Below, one piece after another: positions 1 to 9,860 of a DNA stretch of 64,000 nt. A program made the translations under genes and the position numbers. The notes beneath the pieces are model-generated. The model was not told the DNA's origin and made no database searches. It saw only the letters and a program-made list of their open reading frames with translations. Each line of letters starts with the position of its first letter. The stretch's first letter is position 1. Source of the DNA: Chionoecetes opilio. Its lineage: Eukaryota; Arthropoda; Malacostraca; Decapoda; Majidae. The stretch is taken from contig JACEEZ010018080.1 in assembly GCA_016584305.1 (NCBI GenBank), forward strand, positions 47,501 through 111,500, read 5' to 3'.

Positions 1-109
1 TGCTTTCTTTACAAGGCATAGCGCTAAACTCGAGGATCGCGAAACTCGAGTATTGAAAACACTGTAAAAATGCTTATTTAGTCACTTTCTCCTCCCGAAA
101 ATACCGTGA

Positions 110-200
110 AAATGCCCCTAGCCCCTGTCCACCCAACAGTGAATGGATATCGGGTGTTAGTCGGGGGTTTGTGACCCGCCTCCCGGGGTGGTCGGCCAAA
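110..200 (+). repeat. Truncated SINE body
   Basis: The block from 'cctagcccctgtccaccc' onward matches 1010-1105 with scattered mismatches, but the tRNA-like head is missing. It is a 5'-truncated copy of the SINE at 905-1110. Confidence 0.6.
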
Positions 201-544
201 ACTAGAGGACAGGAGAGGAGGAAGAGGAGGATCTTGATCTTGATTTGGGAGTCACCCAGCGGATGCTGTCAGTGAAGCCTTTGGTCCGGCGTTCTCCCAC
301 ACGCGTAGTATTCTGTTGGGAGAGAAGCAAAAGGGGGAAGTAAAACTAGGTGTTTCATTTTTCCCTCATTCCTCTCTCTGCATCACATTCATAAGGGGTC
401 CCCCCTCACTGAGGGTCCCCTGCCTCTCATTCTCTCGCATGCGTGCTCTCCAAGAATTCTACAAGAATTCTTTTACACTTTCAGCCACACGACTGTCACT
501 AGCTCCTCCACTCAGCACACAACCCCAGCAGGTACTCCATCTGC
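201..544. other. No gene recognised
   Basis: Purine-rich, then mixed sequence inside the partial pogo-like element. The frame open from 316 has no recognisable domain, runs through the repeat at 545-720 and ends at the SINE, so I treat it as chance. Confidence 0.5.
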
Positions 545-720
545 CTATCCACCAGTGTTGTAGGTCTCGAGACTGGTCTTGGTCTCGAGACCAGTTTTAT
601 GTGGTCTTGGTCTTGGTCTCGTTTGATGTAGTCTTGGGTCTTGGTCTTGGTCTTGGTCTCGAAGCTTCTGGTCTCGGATTTTGGCTCGAGACCAGTTCGA
701 GACCAGGATTAAAAAGTGCC
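545..720. repeat. Simple imperfect repeat of GGTCTTGGTCTC with inverted ends
   Basis: Repeated 'ggtcttggtctcgagacc' words. The block starts and ends with complementary 'gtctcgagac / gagaccag' words, so it can fold back. It resembles satellite-like MITE interiors common in animals; no coding content. Confidence 0.6.
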
Positions 721-904
721 TTGCGGCGTGGGGAAGGTCGGAATTTATTATCATACACGGAGAAAAATCATGGCTGTTTCGATTTACGGATCTCCATACA
801 GCGTTGTAGTACTGTCTATAGATACTGCCTGACTAGCTCTACGGTGATGATGCATGAGCTGGGCCCTGCGAGCGCTGATAGAGTGCGTGCGAGTCGAGAG
901 TGCG

Positions 905-1110
905 TGGGAACTCTGTAGTGTAGTGGTTAGCACGCTCGGCTTACAACCGAGAAGTCCCGGGCTCGATCCCCGGGCGGAGCGAAAGATAGATGGGTGGTCT
1001 TTCTTAAATCCCTAGCCCCTGTCCACCCAGCAGTGAATGGGTACCGGGTGCCAGCCGGGGGTTTGTAACCTCCCCCCCCGGGGTGGTGGCTTCGGCCAAC
1101 ACTAATATGC
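905..1110 (+). repeat. tRNA-Val(TAC)-derived SINE
   Basis: The first 70 bases fold as a tRNA: A box 'tagtgtagtggttagc', an anticodon stem CTCGG/CCGAG around the loop CTTACAA (anticodon TAC, valine), and a T arm with B box 'ggctcgatcc'. A tRNA-unrelated body follows and is shared with 110-200. The 5' acceptor strand pairs imperfectly with the 3' strand, and the tail shows it is a SINE rather than a working tRNA gene. Confidence 0.75.
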
Positions 1111-1129
1111 AGCAGCGGTAGATCACTAT

Positions 1130-2371
1130 GGCTCTGAGGCATTATCCTCTAAACAAAACAAACAAGAGAAACAAGAGAAACAAGAGTCGAGAGAACATGC
1201 ATGACGTGGCCATTCTCGCAGTGATAATCTCCGTTTGCACGCACGCATGTTTCAGCTTTGTTCACCTCCGTGTACTTCATATATGTGTAGGGCTATGCAA
1301 TCCCCGCACCCTTCGTACACGTACACCACAGGTTTAGCTAGCTCGCTTGGAAAACGTAACCACAAATATTGCTATTTTCCTATGTTTGTTTATTCATGCC
1401 AAAAAAGCAATGAAAGCAGAAATATTTGACCTAGATGTTCAGTTGTTCACATATATTAAATTTTGTAAATATATTTCCTCCCTTATACGTTACCCTTACC
1501 CCCTTCTACCAGAGCTCATTAGCCGTTACATCGAGCACATCTGTTAGAAATGCTAATGTTTCTAAAATGCAATTGCCACGTAATCACGCATTGCAAAATG
1601 TAATGAGTTAACGACCGAGTAAACTGTAAAATTTAAGAAAATTTGCAAAATGTAACTACTGTAGTAGTAAACTGTATTTGTATGAATATACTTTGCCTAT
1701 TTGCCTTCTTTTTTTTTCTTTTTACAGCAGCTAACCCATCACATGTATAGGGTATTAACTGCATGGATAAAGGTTGAGCATATATCAGTTTGGTTCACAT
1801 TTCAAATAATTTTTGCATTTGATCCCTAAAGCGGGTATCACACGAGGCGTTTCGTCGGACTGTTTCGTCGAACCAAACATGCATTTGGCTGGACCTGTTT
1901 GACAAAACACTAGCACACGGTTGGGCCAACCGCTTCACCCAACAATAACAAACAAAGATGAAGCGATGACAGCGAGAGGCGCGGAGATTTGTTGTTAATG
2001 TTTTAACTTTAGGGGCATACGTAGCTACTGGTGATGAAAAGGGAGGAGGTGATTGTTAGAAGAGAACAGCGACAGATGAAGACGCGTTCATGTGAGCTAA
2101 ATGGGTTATAGTGGACGAGAACTGCGCGCCGGTTAGGTTAAGTCGGTTAGGTTAATATTCCCGTTAAGCCCCGTCCACACTACCACTCACCACCGGCGGC
2201 GCTTCCCGTCGAACAGTGTTCGTCATTCAAAAGTGGCAGTGTGGACACGATGCCGACGAGCAAAATAACCGTCGGCGCTGCCCGCCAACATTCAGCAGGT
2301 TTAATATTGAGCGGGCATGCCCGTCACTCACGGGTCAGCGCCGAACATATGCTTCAAGTTATCAGCAGTTT
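1130..2371. other. No gene recognised; possible MITE ends
   Basis: AT-rich sequence. The text from about 1836 ('gcgggtatcacacgagg') and from about 2164 ('aagccccgtccacac') resembles TIR starts of short DNA elements, but I found no matching right ends. Positions 2106-2130 carry the short block 'tggacgagaactgcgcg', which recurs near 23450, 50873 and 62507. Confidence 0.4.
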
Positions 2372-3423
2372 CACTCGACGGTGCAGAGAAAGATTTTATA
2401 CCGTTACGCTATTCCTCTCCTGGACCTTACCACACCACCACAGGTGTCCCATGCAGGCTGTACAGAAGAGGCGTTACGTTACAATAACCACTGCAGGATT
2501 TACTTCTACAGCGCCTTCCTCAGGCTCGGCATATCAGGGTGAGGCGATCTAAGTATATCACGAGGTCAACACACAGGCGAAGGAAAACCCTGAGGCATTT
2601 CTTGGTTTAATGAGAAAGCCACACACTACAAGCACAAGCATAGTACATGTATATAAGCCAGCTTCCCGTCGCTTGGAGACGGTCGGAAAGCACAAGACGC
2701 TACACTGCAGTCACTGTTCCATCCACCACAACCACACAGTCCCCCCCCACCACACCACAACCACAACACCACCACGCCTCCTCCTCCACACCACGACGTG
2801 TCTGTCTCTGACCACGGCTCAAACCTCTCTCTCTCCCTTTGTGGTAAGCGCAGGCAGTGCCAGGCAGCGCGAGGGTTCACGTCCTCTGCCCCGCTGCCCC
2901 ACCCAAGACCCCACACCCACCCTCGCGCTGCCTGGCACTGCCTGCGCTTACCATAAAGGGACAGAGAGGTTTGAGCCGTGGTCAGAGACAGACACGTCGT
3001 GGTGTGGAGGAGGAGGCGTGGTGGTGTTGTGGTTGTGGTGTGGTGGGGGGGACTGTGTGGTTGTGGTGGATGGAACAGTGACTGCAGTGTAGCGACTTGT
3101 GCTTTCCGACCGTCTCCAAGCGACGGGAAGCTGGCTTATATACATGTACTGTGCTTTGTGCTTGTAGTGTGTGGCTTTCTCATTAAACCAAGAAATGCCT
3201 CAGGGTTTTCCTTCGCCTGTGTGTTGACCTCGTGATATATCTTAGCTCGCCTCACCCTCATACGCCGAGCCTGAGGAAGGCGCTGTAGAAGTAAGTCCTG
3301 CAGTGGTAATTGTAACGTAACGCCTCTTCTGTACAGCCTGCCTGGGACACCTGTGGTGGTGTGGTAAGGTCCAGGAGAGGAATAGCGTAACGGTAATAAA
3401 ATCTTTCTCTGCACCGTCGAGTG
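2372..3423. repeat. 1.05-kb near-perfect palindrome (504-bp arms, 44-bp loop)
   Basis: The left arm 2372-2875 is the reverse complement of 2920-3423, with only a few mismatches and one- or two-base indels. Matching outer ends are CACTCGACGG and CCGTCGAGTG; matching inner ends are GCGCGAGGG and CCCTCGCGC. Each arm holds a TATATAAG-like box pointing to the centre (about 2650 on +, mirrored near 3140 on -), so a transcript from either side would cross both arms and fold into a long hairpin. No clear target duplication flanks it. It could be a fold-back element, a hairpin-RNA source or an inverted duplication. Confidence 0.85.
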
Positions 3424-3442
3424 GCCTAAGAACACCCACATG

Positions 3443-3622
3443 CTGCCCATTAACTCTCTACCTACGATTGTGAGTGCATCGGAGGCTACAGGGGGGCGAC
3501 ATGAATCTCTAATCACAAGCGTCACTATAAAAATCCTGCCTGCGCCACCACGGGCGAGGGCCTACCATCCCACCGCTGGAGGTCACTGCTTAACGGCGCT
3601 GTAGGCACACACACACACACAC
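3443..3622 (+). repeat. SINE-like dispersed repeat (copy 1 of 3) ending in (CA)n
   Basis: Shares ordered blocks with 29551-29781 and, inverted, 55581-55771: a 'cccattaactct' start, 'acaggggggcg', 'gtcactataa', 'cctgcctgcgccacca', 'ggcctaccatccca' and a terminal (CA)n. It has no clear tRNA head and no coding frame. Confidence 0.65.
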
Positions 3623-3855
3623 AACGTGTACCTACGAAGCAGCGCGAAACTCGGGGAGATAACGCGCGAAAATCGGGATGGTAAGAATTTAGGACTCTGC
3701 ACGAAACTTGCGGATCCCGAGACTCGCATAGCGTGAAACTCGGGAGGGTACTGTACTGTGTATCATCTTCAGTGGCACATAAAAAATCAGTAGTGATGCT
3801 ATAATTCGTAATATTTGGCGGCTGGCGACATTATTGCAGCTGGCGACTAATTTAA

Positions 3856-4126
3856 AAGGCCGGTTCGCACTAGTCCACTTCTATGGTCGCTGTTGCCGTT
3901 CACCGCCCAAAATGACGTCACAAAAAAGTCGGCCGCACCGTGCGAAATCAAAATCAACAACAAGTCATCTCTCCCGCTCGGCCGTGTCCGCTCGAGTAGA
4001 GATGCAACCTGTGCCCGGTTACCACTACGTGACTACAACCACTCAAGCGGTGATGATTGGTAACGTCATTATTGGGCGATGAACGGAAACGGCGGCCGTA
4101 GAAGCGGGCTACTGGGAACCGGCCTT
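3856..4126. mobile_element. MITE with about 50-bp TIRs
   Basis: Left end AAGGCCGGTTCGCACTAG and right end (reverse complement) AAGGCCGGTTCCCAGTAG stay alignable for about 50 bp. It is flanked by TTTAA on both sides; a TTAA duplication is an alternative reading. 271 bp, no transposase. Confidence 0.75.
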
Positions 4127-4146
4127 TTTAAAGTGTTATCTACGGT

Positions 4147-4245
4147 AAAGGTTAGGTATAGGTTAGATTAGGTTAGGTTTGATATAGGTTATGACTTAGG
4201 TAAAGGTTAGGTTAGGTATAGGTTCGGTTAGGTTAGGTTCAAATT
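4147..4245 (+). repeat. Degenerate (TTAGG)n interstitial telomere-like repeat
   Basis: Repeated GGTTAGGTTA words with TATA-containing interruptions. TTAGG is the canonical arthropod telomere repeat; here it is internal and decayed. Confidence 0.7.
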
Positions 4246-4761
4246 GTTTTTTTGTCATTTTTGTTGCAAATCACACACACACAAAAAAGTTATTTGCGAC
4301 AGAAACGGTTAGCAGATTCATTCAAAACACATCGAAACTCGCCGAAAAAATTTGTTTCGTTCAACAAAGGAAGTTTGGTGTTCATCTGGAAATTTACCAA
4401 ATGCGATGCTGATGTCAATGACCGCACAAGGTCACCAGAGGTCAGATACAGATTGCCTCCATGTCTGAAATAAAACCTTAGGGTAGCTACAGGATGTCAG
4501 TTTTAAGGTGAAACTTTCATGCTTTAGTCATAAAGTGCACTATTGGTTAATTTATCTGCCCATTCTGCCACACTAATACCATCAGAATCGTGCAGGTCTC
4601 TGTAAATTTCTTTATGTTGAGAGTTCAGTTCAGTTCAGTTCAGTTGTTGGTCGGGAGTCAGGCCTTTTTCAACGGCACTCCCTGACGTGTTTCTTCTTGC
4701 TGTCTGGGTCTTTAATTAGTTTTCTTCTCTTATTCTATCTTATTAGTTTCTTTCTTTTTCT

Positions 4762-5446
4762 GGTATAATTCTAGTGTTTGCCCATACTTCCCCTTTGACC
4801 ACAAACTAGCATGGGGACCTGGGGGAATGCGGGACATTTGGCTGGGGTACATAATATGCGTCGCAACCACATAGTTTTTGAGTTAGGGATGTTGTAAAAA
4901 TTCCCTAGATGTAGGGAAAATTCTTTGGATTTCTTCTGAGTCCAGAGACGTGTGAACCTGACGATCGTCACAGAATGATGACCCAAGTGTCGAGAACCCC
5001 CCCAGCTAGGAGGTTAGGTTATATTTGTTTAGGTTAGGTTATATTTGGTTAGGTTAGGGTAGGTTATATTTGGGTAGGTAAGGTTATATTTGGGTAGGTA
5101 AGGTTAGATTTGGTTTGGTTAGGTTAGGTTAGGTTAGGTTAGGTTAGGTTAGGTTAGGTTAGATTTGGTTAGGTTAGGTTAGGTTAGGTTAGCTTAGCTT
5201 AGTTAGCTTAGGTTAGGTTAAGCCCCCCGCTAGGTTAGGTTAATTTTGGTTTGGCAAATTACCCTAGATCTTGAGAAACTACCCTAGAACTAGGGAAATT
5301 ACCCTAGATCTAGGGTATAAATAAACTCCAAAATTACGTGTTTCCGACGCTTTATTTGCTCCCCACCCAAAAACCCCGCATTCCCCCAGGTCCCCAAGCT
5401 TGTTTGGGGGAAGGGGGAGAGTATGGGCAAACACTAGAATTTTACC
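4762..5446. mobile_element. hAT-like MITE with perfect 8-bp target duplication
   Basis: The ends read GGTATAATTCTAGTGTTTGC and, reverse-complemented, GGTAAAATTCTAGTGTTTGC, with similarity continuing about 80 bp inward. The flanks are CTTTTTCT (4754-4761) and CTTTTTCT (5447-5454), an exact 8-bp duplication as made by hAT transposases. The centre (5012-5245) is a (TTAGG)n tract. It lies in the channel intron only 174 bp upstream of an exon. Confidence 0.85.
5012..5245 (+). repeat. Interstitial (TTAGG)n tract
   Basis: About nine uninterrupted TTAGG units near 5117-5160, with diverged units on both sides, in the middle of the MITE at 4762-5446. Confidence 0.9.
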
Positions 5447-5620
5447 CTTTTTCTTTCTTCTTATTTCTCTGGTCATCCAAAAACTGTTGATTGTTCTTTT
5501 TGCTTCTTCCACATTCCCCTCTCCAAACAAATACTCCCCCACTATATCCTCTTCCTCCTCTAGGTAAGGTTGTTGTAGCCTCACACTTTTCTTTCTTTCA
5601 TTCATTCAGTTGTGTTTCAG

Positions 5621-5743
5621 AACCGAATGGATGGCGTGAAGCAATACATGGAGTTCCGCAAAGTGTCCAAGGACCTGGAGACGAGAGTCATCAAGTGGTT
5701 TGATTACCTGTGGAGCAACAAACAGTCTCTGGACGAAGAGGGA
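5621..5743 (+). CDS. Cyclic-nucleotide-gated channel alpha subunit, C-linker exon
   Basis: 41 codons between an acceptor 'ttgtgtttcag' and a donor GGA|gtgagt, phase 0 at both ends. The peptide contains [12 protein letters not shown] and ends [10 protein letters not shown]. This is the C-linker of CNG channels, the segment that passes cyclic-nucleotide binding from the cytoplasmic domain to the S6 gate in the plasma membrane. It reads straight into the next exon, which begins [13 protein letters not shown]. The [10 protein letters not shown] stretch is characteristic of CNGA-type subunits in insects and vertebrates. Upstream exons for S1-S6 and the pore are not visible between 1 and 5620 and should lie before the window. 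The exon is squeezed between two hAT-like elements (4762-5446 and 5815-8659). The family call is secure; the exact paralogue is not. Confidence 0.93.
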
Positions 5744-6365
5744 GTGAGTATATATTATTGACCTAGTTGTTGTGTAGTGTACAAGGCCTGGAGTTGTGTT
5801 TGTGGTATCTTGTCGGTAAAATTCTAGAGTCCTTTCCCGCCCTAATTAGTGGGTGTTTTTCCTCCAGACCTTCACAGATCCCTTCAGATACCTCTAAAAC
5901 GTAATTATAAAGTGAGGGGGGGGGGAGATAAAAAAAGAAGAAAAATACTAACCTAACCTCAATATAACCTAACCTAACCTTACTATAACCTAACCTAACC
6001 TTACCAATAACCTCCTAGCGAAACCTAAAGGCGGCGTCACACTAGCACTTTTTCCGTCTAGTTAGTCGATCTCCGTTGGTTTTTTCTCGCTCTGACTATT
6101 TTTTTCTCGCTCTGACTAGTTAGTCCGTCTGAATCAGTCAGTCTGAGTCCGTCGCTCGTGATCGTCTTGATATGGAAAGTTGAAGTCAACTTTCTTAGTC
6201 AAATCAAAATCCATAGTGATTACTTTAAAGATATTCGATATAAATCAGTAAGTTTTTGCAAATTATAATTCAATACGTTTAAAAGTATTAAAAATATTCA
6301 AGTGACTATTGTACATGTAGATACATTTAAAAGCCGGTTCTATATAACAGCCAACAGTCTCTCGC

Positions 6366-7722
6366 ATGACTCTATTGAAAAGATTTACTACAAAGAGTCA
6401 ACTCACCGAACACACCCTGACACACAGTGGTGTTAAGAATTATGAATGTTTAGAGTGTGGGACAAGATTTGCTAGAAAGAGTCAGCTCACCAAACACACC
6501 CTGACACACAGTGGTGTTAAGAATCATGAATGCCTAGAGTGTGGGAAAAGATTTACTACAAAGAGTGACCTCACCTCACACACCCTGACACACAGTGGTG
6601 TTAAGAATTATGAATGTTTAGACTCTTTAGAGTGTGGGAAAAGATTTACTACAAAGAGTGACCTCACCACACACACCCTGACACACAGTGGTGTTAAGAA
6701 TTATGAATGTTTAGAGTGTGGGAAAAGATTTACTAGAAAGAGTGACCTCACCATACACACCCTGACACAGTGGTGTTAAGAATTATGAATGTTTAGAGTG
6801 TGGGAAAAGATTTGCTACAATGGGTCACCTCACCACACACACCCTGACACACAGTGGTGTTAAGAATTAGGAATGTTTAGACTGTGGGAAAAGATTTACT
6901 ACAAAGAGTGACCTCACCAGACACACCCTGACACACAGTGGTGTTAAGAACCATGAATGCCTAGAGTGTGGGAAAAGGTTTTATACCTGTTCTGAACTCA
7001 CCAGACACACCCTGACACAGTGGTGTTAAGAATTATGAATATTTAGAGTGTGGGAAAAGATTTACTACAAAGAGTCAACTCACTGAACACACCCTGACAC
7101 ACAGTGGTGTTAAGAATCAAGAATGCCTAGAGTGTGGGAAAAGATTTACTACAAAGAGTGACCTCACCACACACACTCTGACACACAGTGGTGTTAAGAA
7201 TTATGAATGTTTAGAGTGTGGGAAAAGATTTACTAGAAAGAGTGACCTCACCATACACACCCTGACACACAGTGGTGTTAAGAATTATGAATGTTTAGAC
7301 TTTAGAGTGTGGGAAAAGATTTCCTAGAAAGAGTGACCTCACCATACACACCCTGACACACAGTGGTGTTAAGAATTATGAATGTTTAGAGTGTGGGAAA
7401 AGATTTGCTACAATGGGTTACCTCACCACACACACCCTGACACACAGTGGTGTTAAGAATTAGGAATGTTTAGAGTGTGGGAAAAGATTTGCTACAATGG
7501 GTCACCTCACCACACACACCCTGACACACAGTGGTGTTAAGAATTATCAATGTTTAGAGTGTGGGAAAAGATTTACTACAAAGAGTGACCTCACCAGACA
7601 CACCCTGACACACAGTGGTGTTAAGAACCATGAATGCCTAGAGTGTGGGAAAAGGTTTTATACCCCATTCTGAACTCACCAGACACACCCTGACACACAG
7701 TGGTGTTAAGAATCATGAATGC
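6366..7722 (+). pseudogene. Tandem C2H2 zinc-finger array, about 16 units, decayed
   Basis: About 16 repeats of an 84-bp (28-residue) unit. The consensus finger is C-L-E-C-G-K-R-F, then H-T-L-T-H, joined by the linker SGVKN. The spacing is the classical C-x2-C-x12-H-x3-H of DNA-binding zinc fingers; SGVKN takes the place of the usual TGEKP linker. The first frame opens at ATG 6366 and runs five fingers (one with a three-residue insertion) before two lost bases in the H-T-L-T-H/linker junction shift it into a stop at 6777. Further breaks include Tyr-to-stop changes ('aattagga' near 6867 and 7460), repeats of the same two-base loss near 7018, and insertions near 7300. A 'tctatataa' box lies at about 6339, just upstream. 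Units are very similar to one another, which points to recent unequal exchange. It may be a captured exon from a multi-finger host gene; no KRAB, ZAD or BTB domain is seen. Confidence 0.85.
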
Positions 7723-8148
7723 CTCCTAACCTAACCAAAAAAAAATTAACCTCACTTATCTGAATTTAGAAAATTCATTGCACAAAAAACAAACATACAG
7801 GCACAGGAAAGCACAGCTAAAGAAACGGCAATAGAAGTAATAAGTACCTAAATTTCCTATTTCGGTAACTATGTTTTTGGGTGCATAATCCGCAGAAGTT
7901 GGCGGGCTCCACAAGCCTTTCAGCTTACTTTTTTTTACGATGTCATGAAAGAAATTGTTCTACTACAACTTAATGCATTACAAGGCACGTAATTATAACC
8001 GTCGGTAATAATGGACTAGAGTTTCGCAGTCGTTTTCAGAGACAAAGACAATTTTTTCTTGGCCTACAATAGGTGCGTGTAGTAATGGAGATAGTTTTAT
8101 TTTGCGCAAAGAAAAAAAAAAGAAAAAAAAAAAAAAAAAAAAAAAAAA

Positions 8149-8285
8149 TAACCTAACCTTACCTTATATATTTTAATGAAACCTAACCTAACCAGATTTT
8201 AATGAAACCTAACCTAACCTTATAGGTTTTAATGAAACATAACCTAACCTTATAGGTTTTAATGAAACATAACCTAACCTTAACC
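8149..8285 (-). repeat. (CCTAA)n with a repeated 28-bp spacer
   Basis: CCTAACCTTA words separated by repeats of 'taggttttaatgaaaca', four diverged units. The telomere-like words have become part of a larger tandem repeat. Confidence 0.7.
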
Positions 8286-8667
8286 AGAAAGTGGTTAAAC
8301 CACAAACCACAAAGAACCATGTTTGTTTACAGTCGAACAGCTGACTGGTGATGCAGGCGAACGATTCTGTGTGTGTGACGGCTTGCAGTCAGAAAATTGT
8401 TAGTTTGTAGAAAGTTGCTGAAAAAACTAGACGGAAAAAGTGCTAGTGTGACGCCGCCTTAAGCCAGAAAAAGAACTAGAATTTTACCAGGTTACGTTAG
8501 GTTAGGTTAGGTTATATTGAGGTTAGGTTAGTAATTTTTTTATTTCTTTTTTTACCTCCCCCACTTTATAATTAAGTTTTAGAGGTATCTGAAGGGATCT
8601 GTGAAGGTCTGGAGGAAAAGAGCCCACTTATAAGGGCGGGAAAGAACTCTAATTTTACCGTCTTGTC

Positions 8668-9309
8668 ATCATGTCTATATTCAATAAATATTCCGCAGAA
8701 GTTGGCGGCGTCAACCAGCCGCGGCAGCCAGGCAATCACACGCCATCAAATTAGTTTGTTTAACCTACATAACTCTACAACACCTAACTCAAACCTTACC
8801 TTACCTAAACCTAACCTAAATCTAACCTAACCTAATGTAGACATAACCTAACTTAGCTATTTATATAAAAATTAATATTATTAACCCTATATTCATCCAA
8901 ACTTTCTGTATGATGTGAATATTCATCATTTCAGTCACTTCTTCACCCAGTCCAGCCCATTGTCAATAATTCAACCTTGGTTTAGCAAACTTGGCAAAAC
9001 TGCATAATCACTACTCCAAGCTTATCTGAATGACATTACATCAACATATAGTACACTTACTGTACTTCATATCTGCAAAGGTTCCAGTTTGCAGTCAAGC
9101 CTGTTTAGACCACACTGCCTCTACAAAGTCTGAGATGCTTGAAAAATCCAAAGGCAAAGGCTAGGAGGTTAATACGCCAGCTTTAGTTTATAAATCCCCT
9201 TGACTGTTACGTAGTAGAGGGGATAAAGGGGGGCCCCCCAGGCTAGGAGATTAATACGCCAGGTTAGGTTAGGTTACATTTGCTTCCCCCACCCAAAAAA
9301 CTTAGTTCC
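8668..9309. other. Intron sequence, no gene recognised
   Basis: AT-rich, with CCTAA-type repeats at about 8785-8850 and 9255-9280. 'ccgcagaagttggcgg' at about 8692 repeats a phrase found at 7890. No exon-like frame or SINE head seen. Confidence 0.6.
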
Positions 9310-9860
9310 CCGGTGTAGCTCGCTGACTAGCTACCCCGCCCGGATAGCTTCCCTGCACAACTGCACACGTGCGGCAAATGAGGTCACACAGGAAAACGTT
9401 GGCCACGCCCCCCTGACCAGAACATTATCATCAGATTCGCTTATTTAACCTAAATAACTACAAAACTTAACCTAAACAGTCTTTGCCTAAACCTATTCTA
9501 AACCTAACCTAACCTAAATCAAATCTAAGCCAAGTCTTAAGTTAACCTAAATTTAATCTAACCAAACCTAAACGTAACCTAACCTAGCTATCTATTAATC
9601 ATATAAAAATAAGTGGTTAAATTCAGGTTCAGTTAAGGTTTGGTTTAGGTTTGATTTAGGTTTGGTTAGGTTTAGGATAGGTTTGGGTTAAGTATTGTAG
9701 AGTTATTTAGGTTAAATAAGCGAATCTGATAATAATTTCTGGTCCGGCAGGCTTGGCCAATGTTTTCCTGTGTGATGTCATCTGCCACGTGTGTGCAGTT
9801 GTGCAGGGAAGCTATCCGGGCGGGGTAGCTAGTCGGCGAGCTACGCCGGCACCCAAAACA
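9310..9860. mobile_element. Inverted-repeat element with telomere-like repeats inside
   Basis: Arms of about 180 bp: 'gtagctcgctgactagctac' on the left pairs with 'gtagctagtcggcgagctac' on the right. Both arms continue through a CCCGGATAGCTTCCCTGCAC-type block to 'gaatctgat' and 'taaataagcg' words. The centre (9470-9720) is degenerate CCTAA then TTAGG-like repeat, so the strand bias of the repeat flips at the centre. Exact ends and target duplication are unclear. A related arm fragment occurs at 23740-23850. Confidence 0.7.

Larger units (their letters stand above)
1..3753. mobile_element. pogo/Tigger-style TIR element, left end outside the window, with nested repeats
   Basis: The right terminus ends CTCGGGAGGGTACTG at 3753 and is followed by TA. 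The mirrored left terminus CAGTACCCTCCCGAG is seen at 12405 in a second copy, and the sequence right after it there (12424-12520) matches positions 1-105 here. The left end of this copy should therefore lie just before base 1. No transposase frame is visible. The interior is loaded with later insertions: SINEs, a palindrome and a SINE-like repeat. A TA target and CAGT-type ends fit the pogo/Tigger branch of Tc1/mariner; this is inference. Confidence 0.6.
6029..8459. mobile_element. PIF/Harbinger-like TIR element carrying a zinc-finger array
   Basis: The ends are AGGCGGCGTCACACTAGCAC and its exact complement, with about 35 bp of near-perfect TIR. It is flanked by TAA at 6026-6028 and 8460-8462; a 3-bp TAA/TTA duplication is the signature of PIF/Harbinger. 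I find no Harbinger nuclease or Myb-like partner inside. The cargo is the C2H2 array at 6366-7722, followed by AT-rich sequence, a poly(A) run at 8110-8147 and CCTAA-type repeats to 8285. It sits inside the hAT-like element at 5815-8659. Confidence 0.75.
5815..8659. mobile_element. hAT-like element of the GGTAAAATT family with a nested element
   Basis: Inverted ends of about 190 bp (5815-6005 and 8465-8659) start GGTAAAATTCTAGAG and GGTAAAATTAGAG; both contain 'tcctccagaccttcacagat' (or its complement). The flanks ATCTTGTC (5807-5814) and GTCTTGTC (8660-8667) look like an 8-bp target duplication with one change. The starting bases match the MITE at 4762-5446, so both belong to one family. CCTAA repeats sit just inside each arm. 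A second TIR element (6029-8459) fills the middle. Confidence 0.8.

Noticed and set aside
316..918. A 200-codon open frame on the + strand
   Set aside because: It runs through a GGTCTTGGTCTC simple repeat and into a SINE head, with no domain or plausible composition.
905..976. Possible functional tRNA-Val gene
   Set aside because: The anticodon arm and T arm are good, but the acceptor stem pairs poorly and a SINE body shared with another copy follows.
2610..3092. 160-codon and overlapping frames on both strands
   Set aside because: They arise from the palindrome: the same frames appear mirrored because the arms are reverse complements. The His/Thr-rich text comes from a CCACAA-type simple repeat.
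6366..6779. Five-finger protein as an intact gene
   Set aside because: The same repeats continue for another 900 bases with stops and frameshifts, so the open part is just the undamaged start of a decayed array.
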